Program-made: the position numbers and the translations under genes
Shown here: positions 1-5,081 of the stretch, in pieces
How the letters are laid out: every line of letters begins with the position of its first letter
Numbering within the stretch: the first letter of the stretch is position 1
Origin: Thermoanaerobacterales bacterium
Lineage (GTDB): Bacteria; Bacillota; Thermosediminibacteria; Thermosediminibacterales; Tepidanaerobacteraceae
Direction: 5' to 3'
NCBI GenBank assembly: GCA_012841995.1
Contig: DUTQ01000178.1
Span: 1-5,092, forward strand
DNA length: 5,092 bases
Notes under the pieces: model-generated
The model's database searches: none
The model's input: only the letters and a program-made list of their open reading frames with translations
Told to the model about the DNA's origin: nothing

Positions 1-2
1 AG

Positions 3-551
3 TTTAATCGTTTCATAACAGGTATAGAGATTCACCCAGGGGCCAAAATAGGCAAGGGATTTTTTATAGATCATGGTATGGGTGTGGTGATTGGTGAAAC
101 CGCTGAAGTTGGTGATAATGTTACTTTGTACCAGGGAGTAACATTAGGTGGCACAGGCAAAGAAAAGGGGAAAAGGCATCCAACATTAGGCAATAATATT
201 GTGGTAGGTTCTGGTGCTAAAATCCTGGGGCCTCTTAAAATTGGTGATAACTCTAAAATTGGAGCAGGTGCAGTAGTGTTAAAAGACATACCTGCTAATT
301 CAACAGTAGTGGGTATTCCTGGCAAGGCTGTAGTGAGAAAAAAGGTAAACTTTTCCGAAACTGATTTTACAAAAGTAGATCTAAATCATCATATGTTACC
401 TGATCCGGTTGCTGATATGCTGCGCTCATTGCAGAAAAAATTAGAGGAACAAGATGCACGCATTGCTCTTTTAGAAGGAGGTCAAAACAATGCTAATATA
501 CAACACTTTAACGAGGAAAAAAGAAGAGTTTGTTCCACTAAAAGAAGGTAG
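3..551 (+). CDS. cysE: Serine O-acetyltransferase, C-terminal part (5' end outside window)
   Basis: Transfers acetyl from acetyl-CoA to L-serine, giving O-acetylserine, the cytoplasmic precursor of cysteine. The frame is open from base 3, so only the last 182 residues are present. They begin in the left-handed beta-helix made of hexapeptide repeats: [13 protein letters not shown], then [18 protein letters not shown], then [11 protein letters not shown], then [20 protein letters not shown]. The His of IDHG (codon 24 of the visible part) matches the family's catalytic His, and the RHP segment belongs to the acetyl-CoA/serine site. After the helix comes a short amphipathic, coiled-coil-like tail ([17 protein letters not shown]). 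The last ~20 residues, rich in Lys and Arg, are read from DNA shared with the start of cysS, a 62-nt overlap. They may be an extension caused by loss of an earlier stop. Operon with cysS is near certain. The identity is very secure; upstream regulation (for example a T-box) cannot be seen here. Confidence 0.96.
   Translation, partial: FNRFITGIEIHPGAKIGKGFFIDHGMGVVIGETAEVGDNVTLYQGVTLGGTGKEKGKRHPTLGNNIVVGSGAKILGPLKIGDNSKIGAGAVVLKDIPANSTVVGIPGKAVVRKKVNFSETDFTKVDLNHHMLPDPVADMLRSLQKKLEEQDARIALLEGGQNNANIQHFNEEKRRVCSTKRR
473..482 (+). promoter_or_regulatory. Ribosome binding site of cysS inside cysE
   Basis: AGAAGGAGGT is a near-perfect anti-16S match, 7 nt before the ATG at 490. It lies wholly inside the cysE frame, where it encodes the Glu-Gly-Gly of LLEGG. 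It fixes the cysS start and suggests translational coupling, because ribosomes finishing cysE pass over it. Confidence 0.9.
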
Positions 552-1890
552 AGTAACTATCTATACATGTGGGCCCACTGTATATGATTATTTCCATGTA
601 GGGAATGCCAGGGTTTTTATTACCTTTGATATGATCAGAAAATATCTCCAGTTTAAAGGATATGATGTAACTTTTGTTCAGAACTTTACAGATATTGATG
701 ATAAGATGATTAAAAGGGCTAATGAAGAAGGCGTGAGTGTAAAAGAATTAGGTGATAGGTTTATAGAAGAATACTTTGCCGATGCTGCTGCACTTGGGAT
801 ACAGAGAGCAGATTTTCATCCAAGAGCTACTTCTCATATTGATGAAATAATAAAACTCATTAAAACTCTTGAAGATAAAGGTTATGCTTATGAGGTAGAT
901 GGAGATGTTTACTATGCTACAAGAAAATTCAAAGAATATGGCAAGCTTTCACACCAACATCTAGATGAACTTGAAGCTGGGGCGCGTATAGCCCCTGGTG
1001 AAAAGAAAAAGGACCCAATGGATTTTGCTCTTTGGAAGGCAAAAAAACCGAATGAACCGGCATGGCAAAGCCCTTGGGGAGAAGGCCGTCCAGGCTGGCA
1101 TATCGAATGTTCGGCAATGTCAATGAAATATCTCGGAGAAACTATTGACATACACGGGGGAGGTCCAGATCTTATATTTCCACATCATGAGAATGAAATA
1201 GCACAAAGCGAGGCTGCCACAGGAAAACCCTTTGCAAGATTTTTTATGCATGTTGGATATTTAAATATAAACAACCAGAAGATGTCGAAATCGCTAGGTA
1301 ATTTCTTTACTGTGAGAGATATTTTGAAAGATTACAATCCAGAAGTTTTAAGGTTTTTTATGCTCTCTTCACATTACAGAAGCCCGATAAATTTCAGTAG
1401 GAAAATGATGGATCAAGCGAAAAGCTCCATGGAGAGGTTTTATAATGCCCTCTATAACATGGAGTATTTGGAAGAAATCGCAGATGAAAAGCCTCTTTCT
1501 CAAAAAGAGGAAAACTATAAAAACGAGCAGCAACGAAACAGCAAAAGATTCATTCAAGCGATGGACGATGACTTTAATACGGCTGATGCTATTTCTGCTC
1601 TTTTTGATATAGTAAGGGCGTTTAATACTGATGTGAATGAAGATTTTTCAAAACAAACCATATGTTTTACAAAAGATCTGTTACTTTCACTTGGCCAGGT
1701 ACTGGGCCTTTTTAGGGAATTTGCAGATAAATCCATGCTTGATGAAGAAATAGAGCAAAAGATAAAAGAGCGTCAAGAGGCTAGGCAGGCAAGAAACTTT
1801 GAGCTGGCAGATAAGATAAGAGATGAACTTATGAAGAAAGGCATAGTCCTAGAGGATACAAGCACAGGCGTTAGGTGGAAGCGCAAGTGA
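490..1890 (+). CDS. cysS: Cysteinyl-tRNA synthetase
   Basis: Cytoplasmic class I aminoacyl-tRNA synthetase that activates cysteine with ATP and charges tRNA-Cys. It is 466 residues, the normal family length. The N-terminal catalytic core has the CGPTVYDY segment with Cys27, and the HIGH-like motif is HVGN at 36-39 followed by AR. The active-site zinc ligands known from the E. coli enzyme are all found: Cys27, Cys207 (in GWHIECSAM), His232 and Glu236 (in [11 protein letters not shown]). KMSKS is at 264-268. The helical anticodon-binding region ends with the family signature [20 protein letters not shown] and a terminal [12 protein letters not shown]. All catalytic residues are intact, so the enzyme should be active. 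The ATG at 490 is supported by the strong ribosome binding site at 473-482. It lies in one transcription unit with cysE upstream (62-nt overlap) and mrnC downstream (31 nt), coupling cysteine synthesis to its use. Confidence 0.98.
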   Translation: MLIYNTLTRKKEEFVPLKEGRVTIYTCGPTVYDYFHVGNARVFITFDMIRKYLQFKGYDVTFVQNFTDIDDKMIKRANEEGVSVKELGDRFIEEYFADAAALGIQRADFHPRATSHIDEIIKLIKTLEDKGYAYEVDGDVYYATRKFKEYGKLSHQHLDELEAGARIAPGEKKKDPMDFALWKAKKPNEPAWQSPWGEGRPGWHIECSAMSMKYLGETIDIHGGGPDLIFPHHENEIAQSEAATGKPFARFFMHVGYLNINNQKMSKSLGNFFTVRDILKDYNPEVLRFFMLSSHYRSPINFSRKMMDQAKSSMERFYNALYNMEYLEEIADEKPLSQKEENYKNEQQRNSKRFIQAMDDDFNTADAISALFDIVRAFNTDVNEDFSKQTICFTKDLLLSLGQVLGLFREFADKSMLDEEIEQKIKERQEARQARNFELADKIRDELMKKGIVLEDTSTGVRWKRK

Positions 1891-1921
1891 AGTTGGAAAC
1901 AAACTAGGAGTGGTAACTTTT

Positions 1922-2329
1922 ATGGATAAAAAGTTAGATGTTGACGTTGATTCCCTTTCATCATTAGCTTTAGCATTTGTAGGAGATGCAGTTTTTAGCC
2001 TTTTCATACGGACTATGTTAATAAAAGAGGGTAAAAAAGTAAAAGACCTTCACAAAGAGGCAGTACACTTTGTGAAGGCTTCAGCTCAAGCGAATATCAT
2101 AAGAGAGCTTGAAACATATCTTACACAAAAAGAACGAGATATTGTAAGACGTGCTCGCAATGCAAAGGTAAATACAGTGCCTAAAAACGCAGATGTTATT
2201 GATTACCATTATAGCACAGGGTTTGAGGCTTTGCTTGGATACTTGTATCTTTCCGGGCATAATGAGAGGTTAAATAAGATCCTCGCTGCCTCATTTAAGC
2301 TTGCCTTACCATCTCATCTTACCGGATAG
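1922..2329 (+). CDS. mrnC: Mini-ribonuclease III (23S rRNA maturation)
   Basis: Mini-III is a homodimeric RNase III-type nuclease that lacks a dsRNA-binding domain. In Bacillus it cuts the double-stranded stem of precursor 23S rRNA to form the mature ends. The 135-residue product is close to the usual ~140. The catalytic RNase III signature is LALAFVGDAVF, with metal-binding Asp at residue 22. The central block RARNAKVNTVPKNAD spans about 77-91, and the second acidic site is in YSTGFEALLGYLYL with Glu at 102. An upstream in-frame GTG at 1910 would add four residues, but it overlaps the AGGAG (1906-1910) that serves as ribosome binding site for ATG 1922, 11 nt away, so ATG is preferred. The gene follows cysS in the widely conserved Firmicute cysS-mrnC pair. 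Its end overlaps the end of convergent thyX by 16 nt, with no terminator visible. The coding sequence contains a perfect 11-bp inverted repeat at 2047-2078. Confidence 0.95.
   Translation: MDKKLDVDVDSLSSLALAFVGDAVFSLFIRTMLIKEGKKVKDLHKEAVHFVKASAQANIIRELETYLTQKERDIVRRARNAKVNTVPKNADVIDYHYSTGFEALLGYLYLSGHNERLNKILAASFKLALPSHLTG
2047..2078 (+). repeat. Perfect 11-bp inverted repeat within mrnC
   Basis: CCTTCACAAAG (2047-2057) and its exact reverse complement CTTTGTGAAGG (2068-2078) are separated by 10 nt. In the mRNA this makes an uninterrupted 11-bp stem inside the coding region for a double-strand-specific RNase. No T-tract follows, so it is not a terminator. It may be chance under codon constraint or a structure in the mrnC message. 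Confidence 0.7.
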
Positions 2330-3462
2330 CGGCCACAGCTGAATTTACCTTCAGGGCAATAACCTGTAGCTTCACACGGAGCTCCGGCCTTTTTGAAAAG
2401 GCTTGGAGCAATTTTTTTAACTTCTGCAAGCATCAGATTGGCAAGCTGTCTTATTTCACTTTGGGCCCTTGTACAACACCGTAAATTGAAGAAATTATAC
2501 AGACTCCTTACATTCATAGTCATCACAATGCGTGTTTGAGTTCCCATGGGCAGTATATAGCGGGCATCTTCCTGTGCAACGCCCATTTTGACAAGATTTA
2601 TGTAGTGTTTTTTGCAAGATTCAAGACCGTTTATATATTCAAGAATAGCATGGGGATTTTTTGAAATGGTAATAGGTAATGTGGCATAAAACTTGCTATT
2701 TATATAATTTTTACAGGTTTTGACAAATATATCAAAAAAATCACCAATGCTATTGCAAACTTCTGCCAGCCGATCTTGGTCATAAAGGGACTCGGAAAAA
2801 TCCAAGTTAGAATATATTGTCTTAACAAAATCAATAACAGCATCGTTTTGTATTAATATTTTATCTTCAACTTGAGTAGTATTAAAAGAAAAACTATTTA
2901 TAGCGGGCTTTACAGCAGTCGGGAAAGATATAATAGGTTTTGGAGATTTTTTTATTATGCCACAGATTTCAAACACGCCGCGTAAATAAGCAGGCATTAC
3001 TATATTTGGGATATCTTCCGGCAGTTTTCCATGGATTTTATATTCTCTAGCAAGACTGTTATAAGGTGTGCTGGTTATTTTATTGGCCTTTGATGCAAAA
3101 ATTGCTCCTTCTAAAAAACATATATCTTCTAGTGATGGTGCAGATGTAATTTGTGAATCTGTAACTTCCGCGTCAAATGGATTATTATATCTCAAGCTTT
3201 GTACAGAATAGGAAGCTATCCTATGGCGTGTAATTTGAGCTAAAAGGCTCCTGCTTACACCGTCAATTGCAAATGTAAAGCTTACATGTTCTGTTGGAGA
3301 CATATGACCCATGTCTGTAAGTCTTTGAATAAAAGAATCCGCCTTGGCTGATGTAAAGTTATCCAATATTTCTGCTGCACTTATTTTAGAGTAGCACAGA
3401 CGTGCTGCTGCTGCAACGAGTTTTTCCGGTTCAGGAGTATGTGATAAAACGGTGACCTTCAT
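2314..3462 (-). CDS. thyX: Flavin-dependent thymidylate synthase ThyX with large internal insertion
   Basis: Makes dTMP from dUMP using methylene-tetrahydrofolate and FAD/NADPH; it acts as a homotetramer in the cytoplasm. The signature RHRX7S is intact (Arg79-His80-Arg81 to Ser89). The C-terminal half has EDARYILP (298-305), TMNVRSLYNFFNLR (315-328) and AQSEIRQLA (333-341); Arg328 matches the dUMP-binding arginine of the Thermotoga enzyme. Typical ThyX proteins are about 210-260 residues, but this one is 382. Almost all the excess lies between Arg91-Tyr92 and FYATLP (258-263), and the ThyX parts on both sides align normally. The tail is Cys-rich (Cys363, 369, 376, in CPEGKFSCG). The start is fixed by AAGGAGGT at 3469-3476, 6 nt before the ATG. 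An extended -10 promoter lies upstream. The frame is unbroken through the insert, so a single long protein is likely made. ThyX identity is very secure; whether it is active is unproven. Confidence 0.94.
   Translation of the reverse strand: MKVTVLSHTPEPEKLVAAAARLCYSKISAAEILDNFTSAKADSFIQRLTDMGHMSPTEHVSFTFAIDGVSRSLLAQITRHRIASYSVQSLRYNNPFDAEVTDSQITSAPSLEDICFLEGAIFASKANKITSTPYNSLAREYKIHGKLPEDIPNIVMPAYLRGVFEICGIIKKSPKPIISFPTAVKPAINSFSFNTTQVEDKILIQNDAVIDFVKTIYSNLDFSESLYDQDRLAEVCNSIGDFFDIFVKTCKNYINSKFYATLPITISKNPHAILEYINGLESCKKHYINLVKMGVAQEDARYILPMGTQTRIVMTMNVRSLYNFFNLRCCTRAQSEIRQLANLMLAEVKKIAPSLFKKAGAPCEATGYCPEGKFSCGRYPVR
2695..3186 (-). other. Insertion in ThyX resembling a decayed LAGLIDADG endonuclease domain
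   Basis: This segment encodes about residues 93-256 of ThyX and has no counterpart in ordinary ThyX. Residues 158-168, AYLRGVFEICG, fit the pattern of a LAGLIDADG helix (often seen as LRGxFDADG). They are preceded by GKLPEDIP, as in many such domains. Residues 202-219 (ILIQNDAVIDFVKTIYSN) resemble the 'I.I.G...I..FL..IY.N' stretch found after that helix in intein endonucleases. A weaker possible first helix is at 116-124 (FLEGAIFAS). The catalytic acid position of the second motif is Cys167, so nuclease activity is not expected. No intein block-A Cys stands at the junction and no His-Asn ends the insert, so protein splicing is unlikely. The match is by eye only; an alternative is a lineage-specific ThyX loop of other origin. 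Confidence 0.5.
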
Positions 3463-3523
3463 AAACCGACCTCCTTGACTTTTTTGGAAAATTAAAATAT
3501 TATTGGTACAAACCTTTTTGATT

Positions 3524-3553
3524 ATTATACCATATTTTCATAGGCTTTTTTAA
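3524..3553 (-). promoter_or_regulatory. thyX promoter, extended -10 type
   Basis: Read on the minus strand, TTAAAA (3553-3548; 4 of 6 to TTGACA) is followed 18 nt later by a perfect TATAAT (3529-3524). The TATAAT is preceded by TGG, giving TGGTATAAT, an extended -10. The expected start near 3517 would leave a leader of about 55 nt with an excellent ribosome binding site. This is a typical vegetative sigma-A promoter. Confidence 0.75.
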
Positions 3554-3567
3554 GAGTAATACCTGAC

Positions 3568-3656
3568 TTTGGTGTAGAAACACTTATGAGATGGCGGCAA
3601 ACGTTTCCTTTGGGAAAGATGCCGTTATCTTTACTGGCGTTATTTTCCACACCGGA
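3568..3656 (+). ncRNA. Candidate structured RNA element upstream of rlmB
   Basis: An 89-nt stretch folds back on itself in three stacked stems. The outer stem pairs 3568-3580 with 3644-3656 (12 of 13 positions pair, two as G-U, one A-C mismatch). The middle stem pairs 3588-3599 with 3620-3631 (12 bp, three G-U). The apical stem pairs 3604-3608 with 3613-3617 around TTTG. G-U pairs form on the + strand but become A-C mismatches on the minus strand, so a + strand RNA in the rlmB leader is favoured. I do not recognise a known riboswitch or small-RNA class, and no tRNA or T-box motifs are present. It could be a regulatory leader, a small RNA, or a remnant of a palindromic element. Confidence 0.35.
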
Positions 3657-3663
3657 CGATAAT

Positions 3664-3669
3664 TATAAT
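3664..3669 (+). promoter_or_regulatory. Possible -10 box for rlmB
   Basis: A perfect TATAAT stands 88 nt before the preferred rlmB start. The -35 is weak: the best fit is TTATTT at 3640-3645 with an 18-nt spacer, matching 3 of 6. If it is used, transcription would start near 3676 and would exclude the structured element at 3568-3656 while keeping the downstream hairpin. A competing candidate further upstream is TTGGTA (3503-3508) with TATACC (3526-3531) at 17 nt. Confidence 0.3.
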
Positions 3670-3689
3670 AAATGCGATTGATTAAAGTG

Positions 3690-3742
3690 AGCACCGTTTC
3701 ATAAGATAAGGGGTGCTATTCTCTTATTTGTTGATTTTTTTT
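3690..3742 (+). terminator. Terminator-like hairpin with alternative antiterminator before rlmB
   Basis: Arm 3704-3713 pairs with 3720-3729 (10 bp including three G-U) around a 6-nt loop. It is followed by a T-rich stretch ending in eight Ts at 3735-3742, as in an intrinsic terminator or attenuator. A second hairpin pairs AGCACC (3690-3695) with GGTGCT (3712-3717) exactly. It uses bases 3712-3713 of the first hairpin's left arm and encloses the rest of that arm in its loop, so the two cannot form together. The T-tract ends 9 nt before the preferred rlmB start. The stem is AT- and GU-rich, so termination may be partial. Confidence 0.4.
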
Positions 3743-3751
3743 AGCTGGAGA

Positions 3752-4507
3752 GTGATAGATATCAGTACACAGCAGTTTAAGATAGAAGGGCGAAATGCAG
3801 TTATAGAGGCGATAAGAGCAGGGCACGATATAAGTAAGATATTGGTTAAAAAAGGTGAACGCCACGGAACAATTTTTGAAATTATAAAGATGGCAAAACA
3901 AGCGGGTATTTGTCTACAAGAAATCGATGGCAAGGCTTTTGAGAATGTGGCCGAGACCCGGGGACATCAGGGAGTTATTGCCATAGCTGCACCTGTTGAA
4001 TACGTGAGTGTAGAAGACATTTTAAGACAAGCAGATATTAAAAATGAAGATCCCTTGATTTATGTACTAAATGAGATAGAAGATCCTCAAAACCTAGGCA
4101 GCATTTTGCGCACAGCAGAATGTTTTGGAGTTCATGGAGTGATTATCCCAAAACACAGGGCATGTGGCATAACATCTACTGTAATGAAGGTTTCGGCGGG
4201 GGCTGTTTCACATGTTAATGTTTCAAGGGTTACAAACATTGCCTCTACCCTTGATGAATTAAAGCAGAAGGGTTTATGGGTTATGGGTGCTGATAGCCAA
4301 GGACAAGATTGTTTTAAAACCGATTTAACAGGGCCTGTGGCTCTTGTTATAGGTGGAGAGGATAAGGGGCTTGGAAGGCTTGTCAGGCAGAAGTGCGATC
4401 TATTAGTAAGGATTCCAATGAGGGGCTGCATTAATTCATTAAATGCTGCAGTAGCAGCAGCAATACTGGGATATGAAATCACAAGACAGAGGGTTAATCT
4501 GACATGA
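3752..4507 (+). CDS. rlmB: 23S rRNA 2'-O-ribose methyltransferase RlmB (SpoU/TrmH family)
   Basis: SAM-dependent methyltransferase predicted to 2'-O-methylate the 23S rRNA P-loop guanosine (G2251 in E. coli numbering). From GTG 3752 it is 251 residues, the family's usual length. An L30e-like RNA-binding domain comes first (QFKIEGRNAVIEAI, then ETRGHQGVIAIAAP). The knotted SPOUT domain follows, with all three SpoU motifs: NEIEDPQNLGSILRTAE (107-123, with Asn114 and Arg120), LVIGGEDKGLGRLV (198-211, Glu203) and IPMRGCINSLNAAVAAA (221-237). The start is uncertain. GTG 3752 has GGAG only 1 nt upstream. A longer frame from GTG 3713 would add a hydrophobic stretch encoded by the terminator-like hairpin and T-tract, so it is doubtful. 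A noncanonical ATC at 3761 would have better spacing. The stop overlaps the start of rae1 as ATGA. The function call is secure; the exact start is not. Confidence 0.93.
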   Translation: MIDISTQQFKIEGRNAVIEAIRAGHDISKILVKKGERHGTIFEIIKMAKQAGICLQEIDGKAFENVAETRGHQGVIAIAAPVEYVSVEDILRQADIKNEDPLIYVLNEIEDPQNLGSILRTAECFGVHGVIIPKHRACGITSTVMKVSAGAVSHVNVSRVTNIASTLDELKQKGLWVMGADSQGQDCFKTDLTGPVALVIGGEDKGLGRLVRQKCDLLVRIPMRGCINSLNAAVAAAILGYEITRQRVNLT

Positions 4508-5055
4508 CGAAGGAGTTCCTCTTGGTCGATGGATACAATATAATTAATGCCTGGCCCCACCTTAATGAGGCAAAAAACATAAGCCTTGAGATAGCACGCG
4601 AGAAGTTGATTGAGATAATGGCAGACTATGCAGCACAAGCAGGAGTTGCAGTTATTGTTGTCTTTGATGCACATCAGGTTGAAACAACCCGACGCTATAA
4701 TTATATCAAAGATGGCGTAAAGGTAGTTTTTACTAAACAAGGAGAAACAGCAGACCATTTCATTGAAAAGGTTGCAGATGCCATGGGTCGAGAGGAGAAA
4801 GTTGTAGTAGCTACATCAGATTGGATTGAGCAGCAAATCGTGATGGGAAGAGGAGCAACCCGGATTTCCGCAAGGGAATTATTGATAGAAGTTGAGAATA
4901 TGACTGAAAAGCGCAGAGTGTTCCAAAAAAGACGCAAGCAAAAAAGAGAAACCCTTGAGGATATTATAGATCCCATAACAAAGGAAATGTTAAGGAAACG
5001 CATTATAGACGACAATTATGACGACAATTATAATGATAAGGGCCATAAGGCTTGA
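4504..5055 (+). CDS. rae1: Ribosome-associated endoribonuclease Rae1 (YacP, NYN domain)
   Basis: NYN/PIN-like nuclease. The Bacillus subtilis homologue Rae1 (YacP) binds the ribosomal A site and cleaves certain mRNAs in a translation-dependent way. The 183-residue product matches the ~170-residue family from its start: FLLVDGYNIINAWP with Asp9 and Asn12, then VIVVFDAHQV with Asp55, FTKQGETADHFIEK with Glu81 and Asp84, and VVATSDWIEQQ with Asp106. These acids form the presumed metal site. The later block ISARELLIEVE is also typical. From about residue 136 the protein is strongly basic (QKRRKQKRE), and it ends in an acidic, low-complexity tail with a DDNY duplication, unlike the better conserved core. 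The ATG overlaps the rlmB stop by 4 nt, which implies translational coupling; a modest AGAGGG lies upstream. The rlmB-rae1 pair is a standard Firmicute arrangement. Confidence 0.93.
   Translation: MTKEFLLVDGYNIINAWPHLNEAKNISLEIAREKLIEIMADYAAQAGVAVIVVFDAHQVETTRRYNYIKDGVKVVFTKQGETADHFIEKVADAMGREEKVVVATSDWIEQQIVMGRGATRISARELLIEVENMTEKRRVFQKRRKQKRETLEDIIDPITKEMLRKRIIDDNYDDNYNDKGHKA
5008..5031 (+). repeat. 12-bp perfect tandem duplication in the rae1 tail
   Basis: GACGACAATTAT occurs twice in direct succession (5008-5019 and 5020-5031), encoding Asp-Asp-Asn-Tyr twice. A partial third copy, degraded to AATGATAAG, may follow. The unit is in frame and lies beyond the conserved nuclease domain, so it looks like a recent replication-slippage event with little functional cost. 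Confidence 0.85.
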
Positions 5056-5081
5056 CTACTTTTTATTATATAGGATATAAT
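5052..5081 (+). promoter_or_regulatory. Sigma-A-type promoter for the gene beyond the window
   Basis: TTGACT (5052-5057; 5 of 6 to consensus) is separated by 18 nt from a perfect TATAAT (5076-5081), with predicted start near 5088. The -35 includes the rae1 stop codon. In Bacillus the gene after rae1/yacP is sigH, so this may drive a sigH-like gene; that gene is not in the window. Confidence 0.7.

Noticed and set aside
1492..1510. 7-bp inverted repeat CCTCTTT/AAAGAGG in cysS as a terminator
   Set aside because: It is short, lies mid-gene and has no T-tract; it is probably chance in Lys/Glu-coding sequence.
1910..1921. GTG 1910 as mrnC start
   Set aside because: The GTG overlaps the AGGAG that serves the ATG at 1922; a start cannot sensibly lie inside its own ribosome binding site.
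2387..2402. GCCTTTT/AAAAGGC inverted repeat near the 3' end of thyX as its terminator
   Set aside because: It lies inside the conserved C-terminal coding part (SLFKKAG), the loop is only 2-4 nt, and no T-tract follows on the minus strand.
2695..3186. Active, splicing intein in ThyX
   Set aside because: No nucleophilic Cys, Ser or Thr with a block-A pattern stands at the junction after Arg91-Tyr92. No His-Asn followed by Cys/Ser/Thr is found before FYATLP, and the catalytic acid of the endonuclease motif is absent.
3583..3632. Hammerhead ribozyme, suggested by CTTATGAG resembling CTGATGAG
   Set aside because: The essential G of CUGAUGA is missing, and no GAAA core segment follows the stem.
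3571..3653. c-di-GMP (GEMM-I) riboswitch, suggested by GGCAAAC in the stem
   Set aside because: The GAAA tetraloop region and the GACGCAAAGCC-type core expected after it are absent, and the stem arrangement differs.
3586..3681. A 31-codon + strand reading frame (ATG 3586) in the thyX-rlmB gap
   Set aside because: There is no ribosome binding site upstream, it lies across the structured element, and its composition (MRWRQTFPLGKM...) resembles nothing I know. The hairpin explains the sequence better.
4132..4758. 208-codon minus-strand frame
   Set aside because: It lies wholly opposite the conserved 3' half of rlmB and the 5' half of rae1. It has no ribosome binding site, and its Cys/Leu/Ser-rich makeup is typical of a complementary-strand shadow.
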